This document shows positions 46,323 through 54,332 of a stretch of 64,000 nucleotides of DNA, piece by piece. Source of the DNA: Bradyrhizobium macuxiense (GTDB taxonomy: Bacteria > Pseudomonadota > Alphaproteobacteria > Rhizobiales > Xanthobacteraceae); the NCBI RefSeq assembly GCF_001542415.1, contig NZ_LNCU01000041.1, positions 109,429 through 173,428 on the forward strand. Direction: 5' to 3'. A model generated the notes under the pieces. That model ran no database searches. It was not told the origin of the DNA and saw only the letters and a program-made list of their open reading frames with translations. How positions within the stretch are numbered: the stretch's first letter is position 1; the number at the start of each line of letters is the position of its first letter. Both the position numbers and the translations under genes were made by a program.

Positions 46323-47585
46323 TCACTCCGCAGGGATGCGCAACCCGACCGGGATTGATTGGGCTGGCATGCGCGACTCATTGACTTCAGGCTCGATGGA
46401 CTTGCTCTGCTCGCCGGTTTCGGGAACCGCGATCCAAAACAGGATGAAGGCGGCAAGCGCGACCGCTGCGAGGAAAAGGAAAGCCGCGTTGTAGCCAGCC
46501 ATATCGACGATGACGCCGGCGACCGAATTGCTCAGCGCGGCGCCGAGCCCCCACACCGCCGCAGTCGCTCCTTGGGCAAGATTGTAGCGGCCGGTGCCCT
46601 TCGTTAGATCGGCGACGACGATGTAGAACAGCGCACCGAAGATACCGGCGCCGATGCCGTCGAGAATTTGAATCGAGACGAGGGCGTAAGGGTTCTGAGC
46701 CAAAGTGTAGAGGATACCCCGCAGGGGCAACACGGCGAAGCCGGCAAGGAAGATCGGCTTCCGGCCCCAGGCATCGGCCTTGCGGCCAACCAGTATGGCC
46801 ATCGGCACCATCGCGATCTGGGCCGTGGTGATACAGGCGGCCATGAACAGGGTCGCTGTCTCTCGATTGCCGAGTGCGAGCTTTTCGCCGAGCAGCGGCA
46901 GCATAGCGGCGTTCGCGAAATGGAAGAGCGAGATTGCGGCAGTAAACGCAAGAAGCGGTTTGGATTGCAGCAGGCTGCGCAAGTCAGTGTGTCGCTCTTC
47001 ATGTCCGCTCTCCGCGCCGCGCGCCAGTGCGTGATCGATAGACGCTGCGTCGATCCGGAGCGTCGCCCAGATGCTCGCAAGTGCGAGCGCAGCGATGAAC
47101 CACAGGACCGCACTTGGCGTGATGAGCCACCCGGCCACGCCGGCCGCGACCGCTGTCGATGCGGTGCCCGCGTGGGTGAACGCTTCATTCCGGCCGACGC
47201 GATGCGTGAAGGCCTTTGGGCCCACGAGGCCCAGCGAAATGGCCGCAATCGCGGGCGGAAAGGCCGCGTCTGCAACCCCGATCGCGATCTGGGCGATGGC
47301 AACCGGGATGAGAGCCGGAAATAGAGACATCGCCAGCGTGCCGAGAGCGACGGTTGCGGATGCCACGATAATTAATGCGCGCTTCAAATGGGTCCAGTCG
47401 ACGAACGCGCCCAGTGGGGCCCGGGCAACGACGGTTGCGACACCCGCGATCATCATGATCAGACCGATCTTGCCGGCATCCCAGTGCTGGCTGGCGAGCA
47501 AGTAAACGGCGAGGAAAGGGCCGAGTCCATCCTTGACGTTTGCGAGCAGGAAATTGACCCAATCGAGCGCAAGCCGGTTTTTCAT
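46323..47585 (-). CDS. MFS transporter of the two-component module
   Basis: 420 residues. The N-terminus LALDWVNFLLANVKDGLGPFLAV is typical of a bacterial MFS subfamily. Twelve helices can be traced, including DAGKIGLIMMIAGVATVVAR, VAIAQIAIGVADAAFPPAIA, GRKPIFLAGFAVLPL and LGAALSNSVAGVIVDMAG. It starts at 47585 with a good RBS (ggcggagaggacg). The frame's longer upstream extension is the antisense of noncoding DNA. Substrate unknown; it lies between the repeat-domain gene and the ArsB/NhaD-type gene. Confidence 0.9.
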   Translation of the reverse strand: MKNRLALDWVNFLLANVKDGLGPFLAVYLLASQHWDAGKIGLIMMIAGVATVVARAPLGAFVDWTHLKRALIIVASATVALGTLAMSLFPALIPVAIAQIAIGVADAAFPPAIAAISLGLVGPKAFTHRVGRNEAFTHAGTASTAVAAGVAGWLITPSAVLWFIAALALASIWATLRIDAASIDHALARGAESGHEERHTDLRSLLQSKPLLAFTAAISLFHFANAAMLPLLGEKLALGNRETATLFMAACITTAQIAMVPMAILVGRKADAWGRKPIFLAGFAVLPLRGILYTLAQNPYALVSIQILDGIGAGIFGALFYIVVADLTKGTGRYNLAQGATAAVWGLGAALSNSVAGVIVDMAGYNAAFLFLAAVALAAFILFWIAVPETGEQSKSIEPEVNESRMPAQSIPVGLRIPAE

Positions 47586-47608
47586 CGTCCTCTCCGCCTT
47601 TGAAGAGC

Positions 47609-47632
47609 GGAGCGTCACCAATGCGACGCTCC
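47609..47632 (-). other. Intergenic hairpin before the MFS gene
   Basis: GGAGCGTC and GACGCTCC form an 8-base stem with an 8-base loop between two genes of one operon. It has no T-run. It may tune relative expression of the distal genes or stabilise a processed transcript end. Confidence 0.45.
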
Positions 47633-47643
47633 GGTGTGTTTCC

Positions 47644-48261
47644 TCACGCGACCGTTTGGATCGCATCTGGCTCGGCAGCTTTGGCTTCCTCGTGCTTGGG
47701 CCGCTTGATCGGTTCGAAGCTGCCGTCGGGCTTGCCGATCTCGCGAACTTCAATAACGCGGCCCTGCTCGTTGACGAGACCTTCGCCACGGATGCAGATC
47801 TGCGTGCCCGGTCGAAATCGATCGGAGTGCCGCCGCGCTTCCTTATGTCCGAGACGGAGAATGGTGCCGTCGTGGAGCAGAGCGCCGCGGGCCTGCCCCT
47901 TCGGGGCGAAGAGTGTTAGCCGCACGATCCCTGACGCCTCCATCGAAGCGCGTTGCGTCCTTGGCTTCTCGGCGTCGTCCGTCTCTTTTTCTTCAGGACC
48001 ATCATCGATCACGATCGCACCGCCTGCTTTTTCGATTGCAACAGCGGCGATGAGATCGGCATAACGCGGTTTCACGCCGCGCACATGAATAGAGTCGCCC
48101 GGGCCAATAGCCGCCTTCAACTGGTCCGACAGATGCGGTGGGGTATGGATGAGGGTTTGGTCGGTGAGCAAGAAGCCGTCGACATCGCCATCGAGATTGA
48201 TCGTGAACCGTTCAACGACGCCCGTCGTGACCGGAAGATAGTCAGGGTCAAGCCAATGCAT
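47644..48261 (-). CDS. Two-repeat protein of unknown function, cytoplasmic form
   Basis: 205 residues with two related units of about 65 residues. Unit 1 (from GVVERFTINLDGDVDGFLLT to SIHVRGVKPRYADLIAAV) and unit 2 (from GIVRLTLFAPKGQARGALLH to ICIRGEGLVNEQGRVIEV) each hold a beta-rich core with GxhhhxDGT and VRG motifs, suggesting small OB-like folds as in DUF5666. It lacks a signal peptide. It is a paralogue of the product at 48306-49037. Between the units lies a charged linker (EEKETDDAEKP). Confidence 0.7.
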   Translation of the reverse strand: MHWLDPDYLPVTTGVVERFTINLDGDVDGFLLTDQTLIHTPPHLSDQLKAAIGPGDSIHVRGVKPRYADLIAAVAIEKAGGAIVIDDGPEEKETDDAEKPRTQRASMEASGIVRLTLFAPKGQARGALLHDGTILRLGHKEARRHSDRFRPGTQICIRGEGLVNEQGRVIEVREIGKPDGSFEPIKRPKHEEAKAAEPDAIQTVA

Positions 48262-48305
48262 GGTTTTCTCCTTTTGACGTTGAGTGACGTAAGGGTTTCG
48301 AAGCT

Positions 48306-49037
48306 TTACGGACGCGGGCCTTTCTTGCCCGGCGGCCGCTGGATGAAGCTGAGCTGTGTGGGAGAGGGGCCGATCGACTGCACATCGAGGACGCGCCCCA
48401 TTGGCGTCGTGATCGCGTCACCCTGCGCAGTGACCGCCTGGCCGGGAGCCAGTAGCGCCACAAACCTTTCGGCCTCAGGGGGAGGCAGGCGCAGGATGGT
48501 GCCGTCCTCGATCAGCACGCCGTTCACGTCGCCGCGTGGCCCATGCAGCGCCATCTGGACACGGCCTTGCACGGTCATAGGCTGACCCGCCTCACGCGGA
48601 CCCTTGGGTCCGGGACCGAAGCCGGGGCCATTGTCGGTGACAGTCTGACCCGAGCGGTCGTTGGTGATGGAGACCGCGGCAACCAGCGGGACGCTCAGCG
48701 CCTTGAGGCCACGTACGGTGACCGCGTCACTGGGCCTGACCGCATAGACGAGTTGCGTCGAGAGGTGAGGTGGAAAATGCACCTCGGTGCCATCGGTGAG
48801 AATGAGACCGTCGACGTCTCCGCGCGGGGTCAGCGTGTAGCGCGTCACAGTCCCGTTGATCGCAGGCAATTGCTGGGGATCATAGACCGGGGCGGGAGCC
48901 GCGGGCCCGGGAGGCGGCGGCGGAGGAGCCCCTGCCGAGGGTGATGGTGGCAATGGTTGGGCGTAGAGCAGAGCCGGGATGGCGCTCGAGACAAGCGCGG
49001 TTCCAGCGATAGTGACAAGGCGCAGCGATCGTTTCAT
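48306..49037 (-). CDS. Two-repeat protein of unknown function, exported form
   Basis: 243 residues. A signal peptide (VTIAGTALVSSAIPALLYA) is followed by a proline run, then two units: GTVTRYTLTPRGDVDGLILT to AVTVRGLKALSVPLVAAV and GRVQMALHGPRGDVNGVLIE to AVTAQGDAITTPMGRVLD. Units share a GDVDG/GDVNG turn, DGT and LPPP/FPPHL segments. It should reach the periplasm or beyond. The ATG at 49037 is 30 bases after the predicted start of a sigma-54 promoter. Confidence 0.72.
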   Translation of the reverse strand: MKRSLRLVTIAGTALVSSAIPALLYAQPLPPSPSAGAPPPPPPGPAAPAPVYDPQQLPAINGTVTRYTLTPRGDVDGLILTDGTEVHFPPHLSTQLVYAVRPSDAVTVRGLKALSVPLVAAVSITNDRSGQTVTDNGPGFGPGPKGPREAGQPMTVQGRVQMALHGPRGDVNGVLIEDGTILRLPPPEAERFVALLAPGQAVTAQGDAITTPMGRVLDVQSIGPSPTQLSFIQRPPGKKGPRP

Positions 49038-49078
49038 GGTTGGCACTCCCTGTTCGCCCCCGCGATGACATGTCTTTC

Positions 49079-49093
49079 GCAAGGGCCGTGCCA
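49079..49093 (-). promoter_or_regulatory. Sigma-54 promoter 1 (repeat protein/MFS/ion transporter operon)
   Basis: On the minus strand TTGGCAC-N5-TTGCG gives GG-N10-GC, the standard -24/-12 arrangement. It lies between the regulator gene and the exported repeat protein. Transcription should begin near 49067. Confidence 0.82.
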
Positions 49094-49110
49094 ACCGTGA
49101 TGGTTTTGAT

Positions 49111-50529
49111 TTACTTCGTGTTTTCTGGAGGAGGCCGGCGCGCGTCGTCCGGCTTCATGACGTCGGCCGTCCGATCAGCGGACGGTTCGTCGACGTCGAT
49201 CGCGTACTTCAGCACCTTCGCATAGAGCAACTGGCGATGGATGCCGAGGCGTCGAGCCGCCTCGGTCCTGTTACCGCCAGCTGCGCGCAATGCTCGAGTG
49301 ATCATGAACGCTTCCAGCCGACTAACCGCTGAGGCGAGGTCGCCATCCGCCCATTCCGGCGCGCCGGCCGGTCCATGCGCGCGGGCGGCCGTCGACAGGA
49401 AGTCGAAGTCCGACGCTGCGATGGTGTCGCTACGGCAGAGGATCGCCACGCGTTCGATCGCATTCTTGAGTTCCCGCACATTCCCGGGCCAAGCGTGCGA
49501 AGACAAGCAGAAGGTAGCCTCCGTGCTTAGACGCTTAGGCGGGTCGGTTGCTTGGTGCAGAAAATATTCCGCGAGCGCTACGATGTCCGAGAGCCGTTCG
49601 CGCAGCGGCGCCAAGTGAATTGGTACAACATTGAGTCGATAAAACAGGTCCTCTCGAAACTTTCCATCGTGGACAGCGGCCGCGAGGTCACGGTTGGTTG
49701 CGGCCAGCACGCGCACGTCGACGCGAACCGGACGACCGCCGACTGGCGTCACGTATCGTTCCTGGAGCGCGCGCAGGATCTTCGCCTGCATCGTGAGATC
49801 CATATCGCCGACCTCATCGAGAAATAGCGTTCCCCTGTCGGCGTCGCGGAATGCGCCGCTGCGCTCGGCAAGAGCGCCAGTGAACGCACCTCGCACGTGA
49901 CCGAACAACTCGCTCTCGAGCAGATCCGCCGGAATGGCGGCGCAGTTCACGGCGACGAACGGCCCGCTGTCGCGCCGTCCGTGGCGGTGAATGGCGCGGG
50001 CCACCAGCTCTTTTCCGGTTCCGGTCTCGCCGGTGATCAGGACAGTTGCATCGCTGTCGGCCACAAGACCAATGGTCTTCTGGACTGCGCGCATAACATC
50101 GCTTGACCCGACAAGGTCCTCGTCCTCCAGCGACGAGCGGGTCGCAAGCGTCGGGCCGGAAGCTGCCCGCGCGCGCAGCATCCGCGACATCAGGAAATCG
50201 AGGTCAGCACGGGCGATCGGCTTCGTCAGATGGTCGAAGGCGCCCAGCCGCATCGCCTCGATGGTGTTCGCGGCACTCGCGTAGGCGGTCAGGATGGCGA
50301 CAGGAGGTGCCTTGGCGGGGTCGGCGCGCAGGCGCTGAAGAATTTCGAGACCATCCATCCCCGGCATGCGGAGATCGAGCAGAACTGCATCGATCCGCTC
50401 GCGGCCGACGATATCGAGCGCGACGGGTCCGCTCGGCGCTTCGACCGCTTGGTGGCCAAGATCACTCAGCGTCTCGGCTAGGCCTTCCCGCAGCGCTGCG
50501 TCATCATCCACAATCAAGACGGTTGCCAT
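49111..50529 (-). CDS. NtrC-type sigma-54-dependent response regulator
   Basis: 472 residues in the order receiver, AAA+ activator, Fis-type HTH. The receiver has ILIVDDDAALREG-type start and LLDLRMPGMDGLE phosphoacceptor. AAA+ motifs are ITGETGTGKELVA (Walker A), GAFTGA (sigma-54 contact loop) and LFLDEVGDMDL (Walker B). The Fis-type HTH is GGNRTEAARRLGIHRQLLY. The GAFTGA loop means it activates sigma-54 promoters. It overlaps the histidine kinase gene by 16 bp, so the two are a pair. Confidence 0.95.
   Translation of the reverse strand: MATVLIVDDDAALREGLAETLSDLGHQAVEAPSGPVALDIVGRERIDAVLLDLRMPGMDGLEILQRLRADPAKAPPVAILTAYASAANTIEAMRLGAFDHLTKPIARADLDFLMSRMLRARAASGPTLATRSSLEDEDLVGSSDVMRAVQKTIGLVADSDATVLITGETGTGKELVARAIHRHGRRDSGPFVAVNCAAIPADLLESELFGHVRGAFTGALAERSGAFRDADRGTLFLDEVGDMDLTMQAKILRALQERYVTPVGGRPVRVDVRVLAATNRDLAAAVHDGKFREDLFYRLNVVPIHLAPLRERLSDIVALAEYFLHQATDPPKRLSTEATFCLSSHAWPGNVRELKNAIERVAILCRSDTIAASDFDFLSTAARAHGPAGAPEWADGDLASAVSRLEAFMITRALRAAGGNRTEAARRLGIHRQLLYAKVLKYAIDVDEPSADRTADVMKPDDARRPPPENTK
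49168..49189. promoter_or_regulatory. Probable regulator-binding element 1 (upstream activating sequence)
   Basis: CGTCCG-atcag-CGGACG plus ggttcg lies in the 3' end of the regulator gene. The string gatcagcggacggttcg is identical to one at 53715-53731. Its GATC centre is 83 bp from the -24 GG of promoter 1, the usual range for NtrC-type enhancers. Confidence 0.7.
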
Positions 50530-52079
50530 GGTAGCTCCAATACAAACGTGGTCCCGTCGTTTCTGTGAAGAGCGCGCACCGTCCCACCATGCGCCTCGGC
50601 GATCTCCCGCACAACGGCGAGGCCGAGGCCGGTGCCCTCGGAGCGTCCTGTCACGAATGGCTCAAAAAGGTGGGCTTTCACCTCTTCTGGAACACCGTGG
50701 CCCGTGTCAGCGACGGACAGACGCAGGCGATCCCCTGTCCCTTCCGCGCCGAGCGTCACGCGACCGCCGGTCGGCGTGTTCTGGATAGCATTGAGTATGA
50801 GATTGTCGATCGCTTGTGCGATCCGCGCGGCGTCGAAGCGCGCCTCGACGCGATCTCCCTGCGCTTCGAGTTGAAGCCCCTGCTGGGCCGCTTGCTCGCG
50901 GAACAGCTCGACGCGCTCCGCAAGGAAGGCTGCAACGTCGTTGATCAGCACCGAGACCAGGGGCGCGCGCTGTACCGAGCTTAAGAGATTGCGCAACAGG
51001 GTCTCCAGGCGTCCGATCTGCTCGACGATGACCCGGAGCGCGTTGTCCTTGCGCGCGAGATCGGGGCCGGCGGCGACAGCATTCTCGGCCTTGAGTCGCA
51101 TCGCAGCGATCGGATTGCGGATCTCGTGGGCGACGCCGGCGACGACGCGACCCAGTGTTGCGAGACGGTTGGCTTCGGCCACTTGCCGCACCAATGCCTC
51201 CGAGGTGCGCCGGGCATCGGCCAGGCGGGTACCCGCGCGGTTGACGGCCTCGACAATCCGATCGAGATCCTGTTGCCCGGTGAGTTCGAGCTTGGGCAGT
51301 TCTTCGCTGCTGGTGGCGAGCGCCGATTCCAGCCTCCGCAGCCGCCGCGACCAGCCAAGGAGCAAACGCCCAAGCCAGGCGGCAGACCCGAGCACGACAA
51401 GGAGCAGAAGGCTGAGCCCCGCCATGGCCTGGATGTAGGCCCGACCGCCCGTGGTTGGGACGCGTGCCATTGTCCAGGCGGAAAGGCCCGGAATCGGTCC
51501 CGGCAGAGGGCAGGCATGGAGCAGCAGGGTCTGTGCTCGTCCTTCCCGGCGCCGGTCGAAAGGAGCGCCGTCGAGCGCCGCGGCCTCGGCTGCCTCTCGT
51601 ATGCTCGGCCGCTCGGCCTCCGGCAGGTCGGTCTTCTGTCCGGTCCCCTCGTAGGTCGGGAACGCGTAGGCAAGCGAGCCTTCGTCTTTTTGCCAAACAC
51701 CACCCTCTACGCCATAGAGATCGCGCAGCGCGATCTGGACCACCCCCGTCAAGGAGCGTGTGAAGTCAGGGGCGTGGAGATCGGCCGGCGCGCGCGTTGC
51801 ACCCGTGGTGAAGAACCGGTAGCGCGCCGCGATCGCATCACAGCCATGGGCAACGCCCGCTGATGCCCGCCGCAGCTGTTCGGTGGTCGACTGGTCGTAG
51901 AGAGACAACAGCAGCGCACCCACGACAACGGAGGCCAGCAGGAAGGCGCTCCAGCAGACGACGAACCAGCCGATGATCGAGCGGGGTACGGCTCTCTCCG
52001 CAAGGTGCGAGATTGGACGATGTATCCTGGTTAGGCGCCCGACAGACGCCTTCGCGTCATAGGGAGCGGCAGAGCGCAT
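50514..52079 (-). CDS. Membrane sensor histidine kinase
   Basis: 521 residues. TM1 is FVVCWSAFLLASVVVGALLL and TM2 is AMAGLSLLLLVVLGSAAWL, with a periplasmic sensor of about 140 residues in between that has no named family. HAMP-like region precedes the H-box VAGVAHEIRNPIAAMRL. N-box DNLILNAIQNTP, then ADTGHGVPEE and GTGLGLAVVREI complete the HATPase. Its partner is the NtrC-type regulator. The stimulus is unknown. Confidence 0.93.
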   Translation of the reverse strand: MRSAAPYDAKASVGRLTRIHRPISHLAERAVPRSIIGWFVVCWSAFLLASVVVGALLLSLYDQSTTEQLRRASAGVAHGCDAIAARYRFFTTGATRAPADLHAPDFTRSLTGVVQIALRDLYGVEGGVWQKDEGSLAYAFPTYEGTGQKTDLPEAERPSIREAAEAAALDGAPFDRRREGRAQTLLLHACPLPGPIPGLSAWTMARVPTTGGRAYIQAMAGLSLLLLVVLGSAAWLGRLLLGWSRRLRRLESALATSSEELPKLELTGQQDLDRIVEAVNRAGTRLADARRTSEALVRQVAEANRLATLGRVVAGVAHEIRNPIAAMRLKAENAVAAGPDLARKDNALRVIVEQIGRLETLLRNLLSSVQRAPLVSVLINDVAAFLAERVELFREQAAQQGLQLEAQGDRVEARFDAARIAQAIDNLILNAIQNTPTGGRVTLGAEGTGDRLRLSVADTGHGVPEEVKAHLFEPFVTGRSEGTGLGLAVVREIAEAHGGTVRALHRNDGTTFVLELPWQPS

Positions 52080-52180
52080 GACGATCTCCGAGCAGCTTGG
52101 CTATCCCTTGGTTCACGTGTGCGAGGCTCCAAGGCGATCATCCTCGTCACGACACGCCAATATAGTCGTGTCCAACTCTT

Positions 52181-52321
52181 TTAGCGATGCAGGCAGACAT
52201 AAGCGGCGTCTCCTGGCCTTTGCTGTTCGGTCAGCAGAAAGATTCCGAGGTACGGACCCAACGAGCCCCTGACATCGGCGAGGGCGAAGTTCAACCAGTC
52301 AAGCGGCGCCCGATATCGCAT
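52181..52321 (-). pseudogene. N-terminal fragment of an MFS transporter
   Basis: A 46-codon frame begins MRYRAPLDWLNFALADVRGS, LGPYLGIFLLTEQQ, which matches the start of MFS proteins such as the intact one at 46323-47585 (LDWVNFLLANVKDGLGPFL). After about 34 residues the sequence is unrelated and stops. It overlaps the 3' end of the metallophosphoesterase gene by 23 bp, as an operon partner would. Confidence 0.78.
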
Positions 52322-53522
52322 CGTGGCCTCCTGGTCCGAGAGAGACTCGGGCCAACTTCTTGGCGGTTATGACCTTTGCGTTCACCATCCGGCCGTTCTT
52401 GTTGGGTCCAAGTTGAGTGCCAAGAATACCCTTCTCCGGATAGGCGCCGATCGCATTGGCCTCATCGCCCGGCCGGCACTGGTGCATTTCATGGTGGCCC
52501 AACTGGCTGGTCAGCACTGAGATCGCGTCGGAAGCCTCGCGGCCATCCACAGTCCTGACGCGGACTGTGAGGCGATGGACACCATCAGCCGACCCGCTGG
52601 AGTCCCACGCGCAGCACCAGCCTGCACTCGTTCCGATCCTTCGCATCGGTCGCCATGGCCCGCTATCGACGCGGCACATGGCGGACACGATTCCCAGGGC
52701 GTCCCAGGTCTTGGCGCGCACCTCGGCGACACCGCGCACGAGCTGTTCAGGCTGATCCGGATCGATGATGAGGGCTTGATCCGCGGGCGAAGTAATCATG
52801 ACGAAAGGCCAGCCGCCGAGCGGCTTGAACTTCCAACTCACCACGCCGTCGTCGAGATTGGTGATGGAGAAGCCGGCCGGTCCCTCCTCGATCTGACCCG
52901 TCGAGCGCGTGGCTGCATAGATCGTCCGGCCGTCATTGGCGATCTCGTTATAGTGCGTGTGCCCCATGTCGACCATGACGACACGGTGTTTCCGCATCAA
53001 CGCTCTTACGGTCGCGGCGCCGTCTCCGAGCTCGCTCGGATAGGTATGCACGAAGAGGACCGGCCGTTGCTCCCTCGCGTCGGCTTCGGCCAGATCCCTT
53101 GCGAGCCACTCCATTTGGGCGGCGCCGATTCCAAAACCCTTCGAACTCCCATTGTCCCTGGCATTGAGGAATAAGCAGCGATAGGAGCCGATCGAGCGGG
53201 AACGCCAAAGTTCGGGTTCAAGCCAACGGCGATAGAGGTCGAGGCTGCCGGTCTTCGAGTCGTGATCGCCGGGAATGATCTCCAACGGGATCGTCAGACG
53301 GTCGATCGCCTGCTTGACGAGGAGAAACTGCTCCTCGGTCCCGTCCTCGGCGTTGTCACCAGGTAGGACCGCGAAGTCGACTCCGCCAGCGAGGTTCGCG
53401 TTGGCGTGCGCAATGAGCGTCAGAAAATCCTGATAGTTCTGCTCATCGGCACCGGTGATATGCAGATCCCCAAAGTGAACCCAAGAGACCACATTGCAGC
53501 AGTCGTTGACATTGGTGGGCAT
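52299..53522 (-). CDS. Metallophosphoesterase
   Basis: 407 residues of calcineurin-like fold. Metal-binding motifs are HFGDLHITG, VLPGDNAED, IPGDHDSKTG (normally GNHD) and MVDMGHTHYNE. The second half (about residues 230-400) is a less conserved beta-rich region. No signal peptide. The substrate is unknown, and the family includes nucleases, phosphodiesterases and phosphatases. It has its own sigma-54 promoter with an enhancer-like dyad and overlaps an MFS fragment downstream. Confidence 0.88.
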   Translation of the reverse strand: MPTNVNDCCNVVSWVHFGDLHITGADEQNYQDFLTLIAHANANLAGGVDFAVLPGDNAEDGTEEQFLLVKQAIDRLTIPLEIIPGDHDSKTGSLDLYRRWLEPELWRSRSIGSYRCLFLNARDNGSSKGFGIGAAQMEWLARDLAEADAREQRPVLFVHTYPSELGDGAATVRALMRKHRVVMVDMGHTHYNEIANDGRTIYAATRSTGQIEEGPAGFSITNLDDGVVSWKFKPLGGWPFVMITSPADQALIIDPDQPEQLVRGVAEVRAKTWDALGIVSAMCRVDSGPWRPMRRIGTSAGWCCAWDSSGSADGVHRLTVRVRTVDGREASDAISVLTSQLGHHEMHQCRPGDEANAIGAYPEKGILGTQLGPNKNGRMVNAKVITAKKLARVSLGPGGHDAISGAA

Positions 53523-53620
53523 TGCCGCTTCCTCTCACCGAAGAGCATTGATCGTATCGATATCGTTGAGGGCGCCACCATCCGACTTGAGCGCGCGCCC
53601 CAAGGCCTAGCGTCGCCTCC

Positions 53621-53635
53621 GCAAAGCTCGTGCCA
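53621..53635 (-). promoter_or_regulatory. Sigma-54 promoter 2 (metallophosphoesterase)
   Basis: On the minus strand TTGGCAC-N5-TTGCG again gives GG-N10-GC. It lies about 100 bp upstream of the metallophosphoesterase start and matches promoter 1 outside its spacer. Confidence 0.82.
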
Positions 53636-53703
53636 ACTGCGAAGCGACACAATCATCGGCATTTTCCGCGCGCGTTCCCTCGCGAATTGTCAGAATTCAC
53701 GAC

Positions 53704-53729
53704 AACCGTTGTCTGATCAGCGGACGGTT
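53704..53729. promoter_or_regulatory. Probable regulator-binding element 2 (dyad)
   Basis: AACCGT-N3-CTGATCAG-N3-ACGGTT is a near-perfect 26-base dyad. Its GATC centre is 83 bp from the -24 GG of promoter 2, the same distance as element 1 from promoter 1. Confidence 0.75.
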
Positions 53730-54117
53730 CGCCGCATTATCGTTGCTCGACGTTGCGGCCTTGAAAGCGGGAAGACTGCTGCCGGATCGGGAACAGCAAT
53801 GGCGGATCGAGCACCGGTATGATCAGCCGCAAGAGACTCCAGCCGAACCCACAAGGCGGGAAGGATCCAAGTGGCCGCCGAAACACGCTAAGCGGCGCTC
53901 TACCTGGCTGTTTGGATGTTCGTTGCCGCCGGCGCGACGACGTGGGCAAAAAGAGGGGGCAGATCGCAGGCCTTAGCCCGGAGGCGAAGCGTCCCGACGG
54001 AGATCGCCATTTCCAGGCAATCTGCACTCGGCGACGATTTTCCTCCAGATTGCTCGCTCGAATGAGGCAGATCTGGAGTCTCAGTCCGAAGGCGAGTATC
54101 GCGCTATAAGGAAAATC

Positions 54118-54194
54118 TGGCGCACCCGACACGATTCGAACGTGTGACCTTTGCCTTCGGAGGGCAACGCTCTATCCAGCTGAGCTACGGGTGC
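54118..54194 (-). tRNA. tRNA-Arg (anticodon CCG)
   Basis: 77 bases including an encoded CCA. Acceptor GCACCCG pairs with CGGGTGC; the D-arm is CTCAGCTGGATAGAG, the anticodon arm TTGCC-CTCCGAA-GGCAA (anticodon CCG) and the T-arm ACGTTCGAATCGT. It decodes CGG. It bounds the accessory region on the right and, being a tRNA, is a plausible integration site. Confidence 0.95.
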
Positions 54195-54332
54195 GTGCAG
54201 GGCCTCATTTAGCTGATTGGTCCGGTGTCGGCAACGGCCTTGGCGGGCGTTGTCGGGCTGGCGGCAGCCTGTAAACTGCCCTCGAACATGGTCAAGCGCA
54301 CGGGGAATGGCGCGATTTCGAGGGAGATTGGC

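Larger units (their letters stand above)
53523..54117. other. Promoter region and non-coding stretch
   Basis: The part up to 53730 contains the sigma-54 promoter and dyad element. From 53740 to the tRNA there is no gene I recognise. Confidence 0.5.

Noticed and set aside
53740..54110. Open frames between the metallophosphoesterase and the tRNA
   Set aside because: Basic, low-complexity translations with no motif; more likely noncoding.
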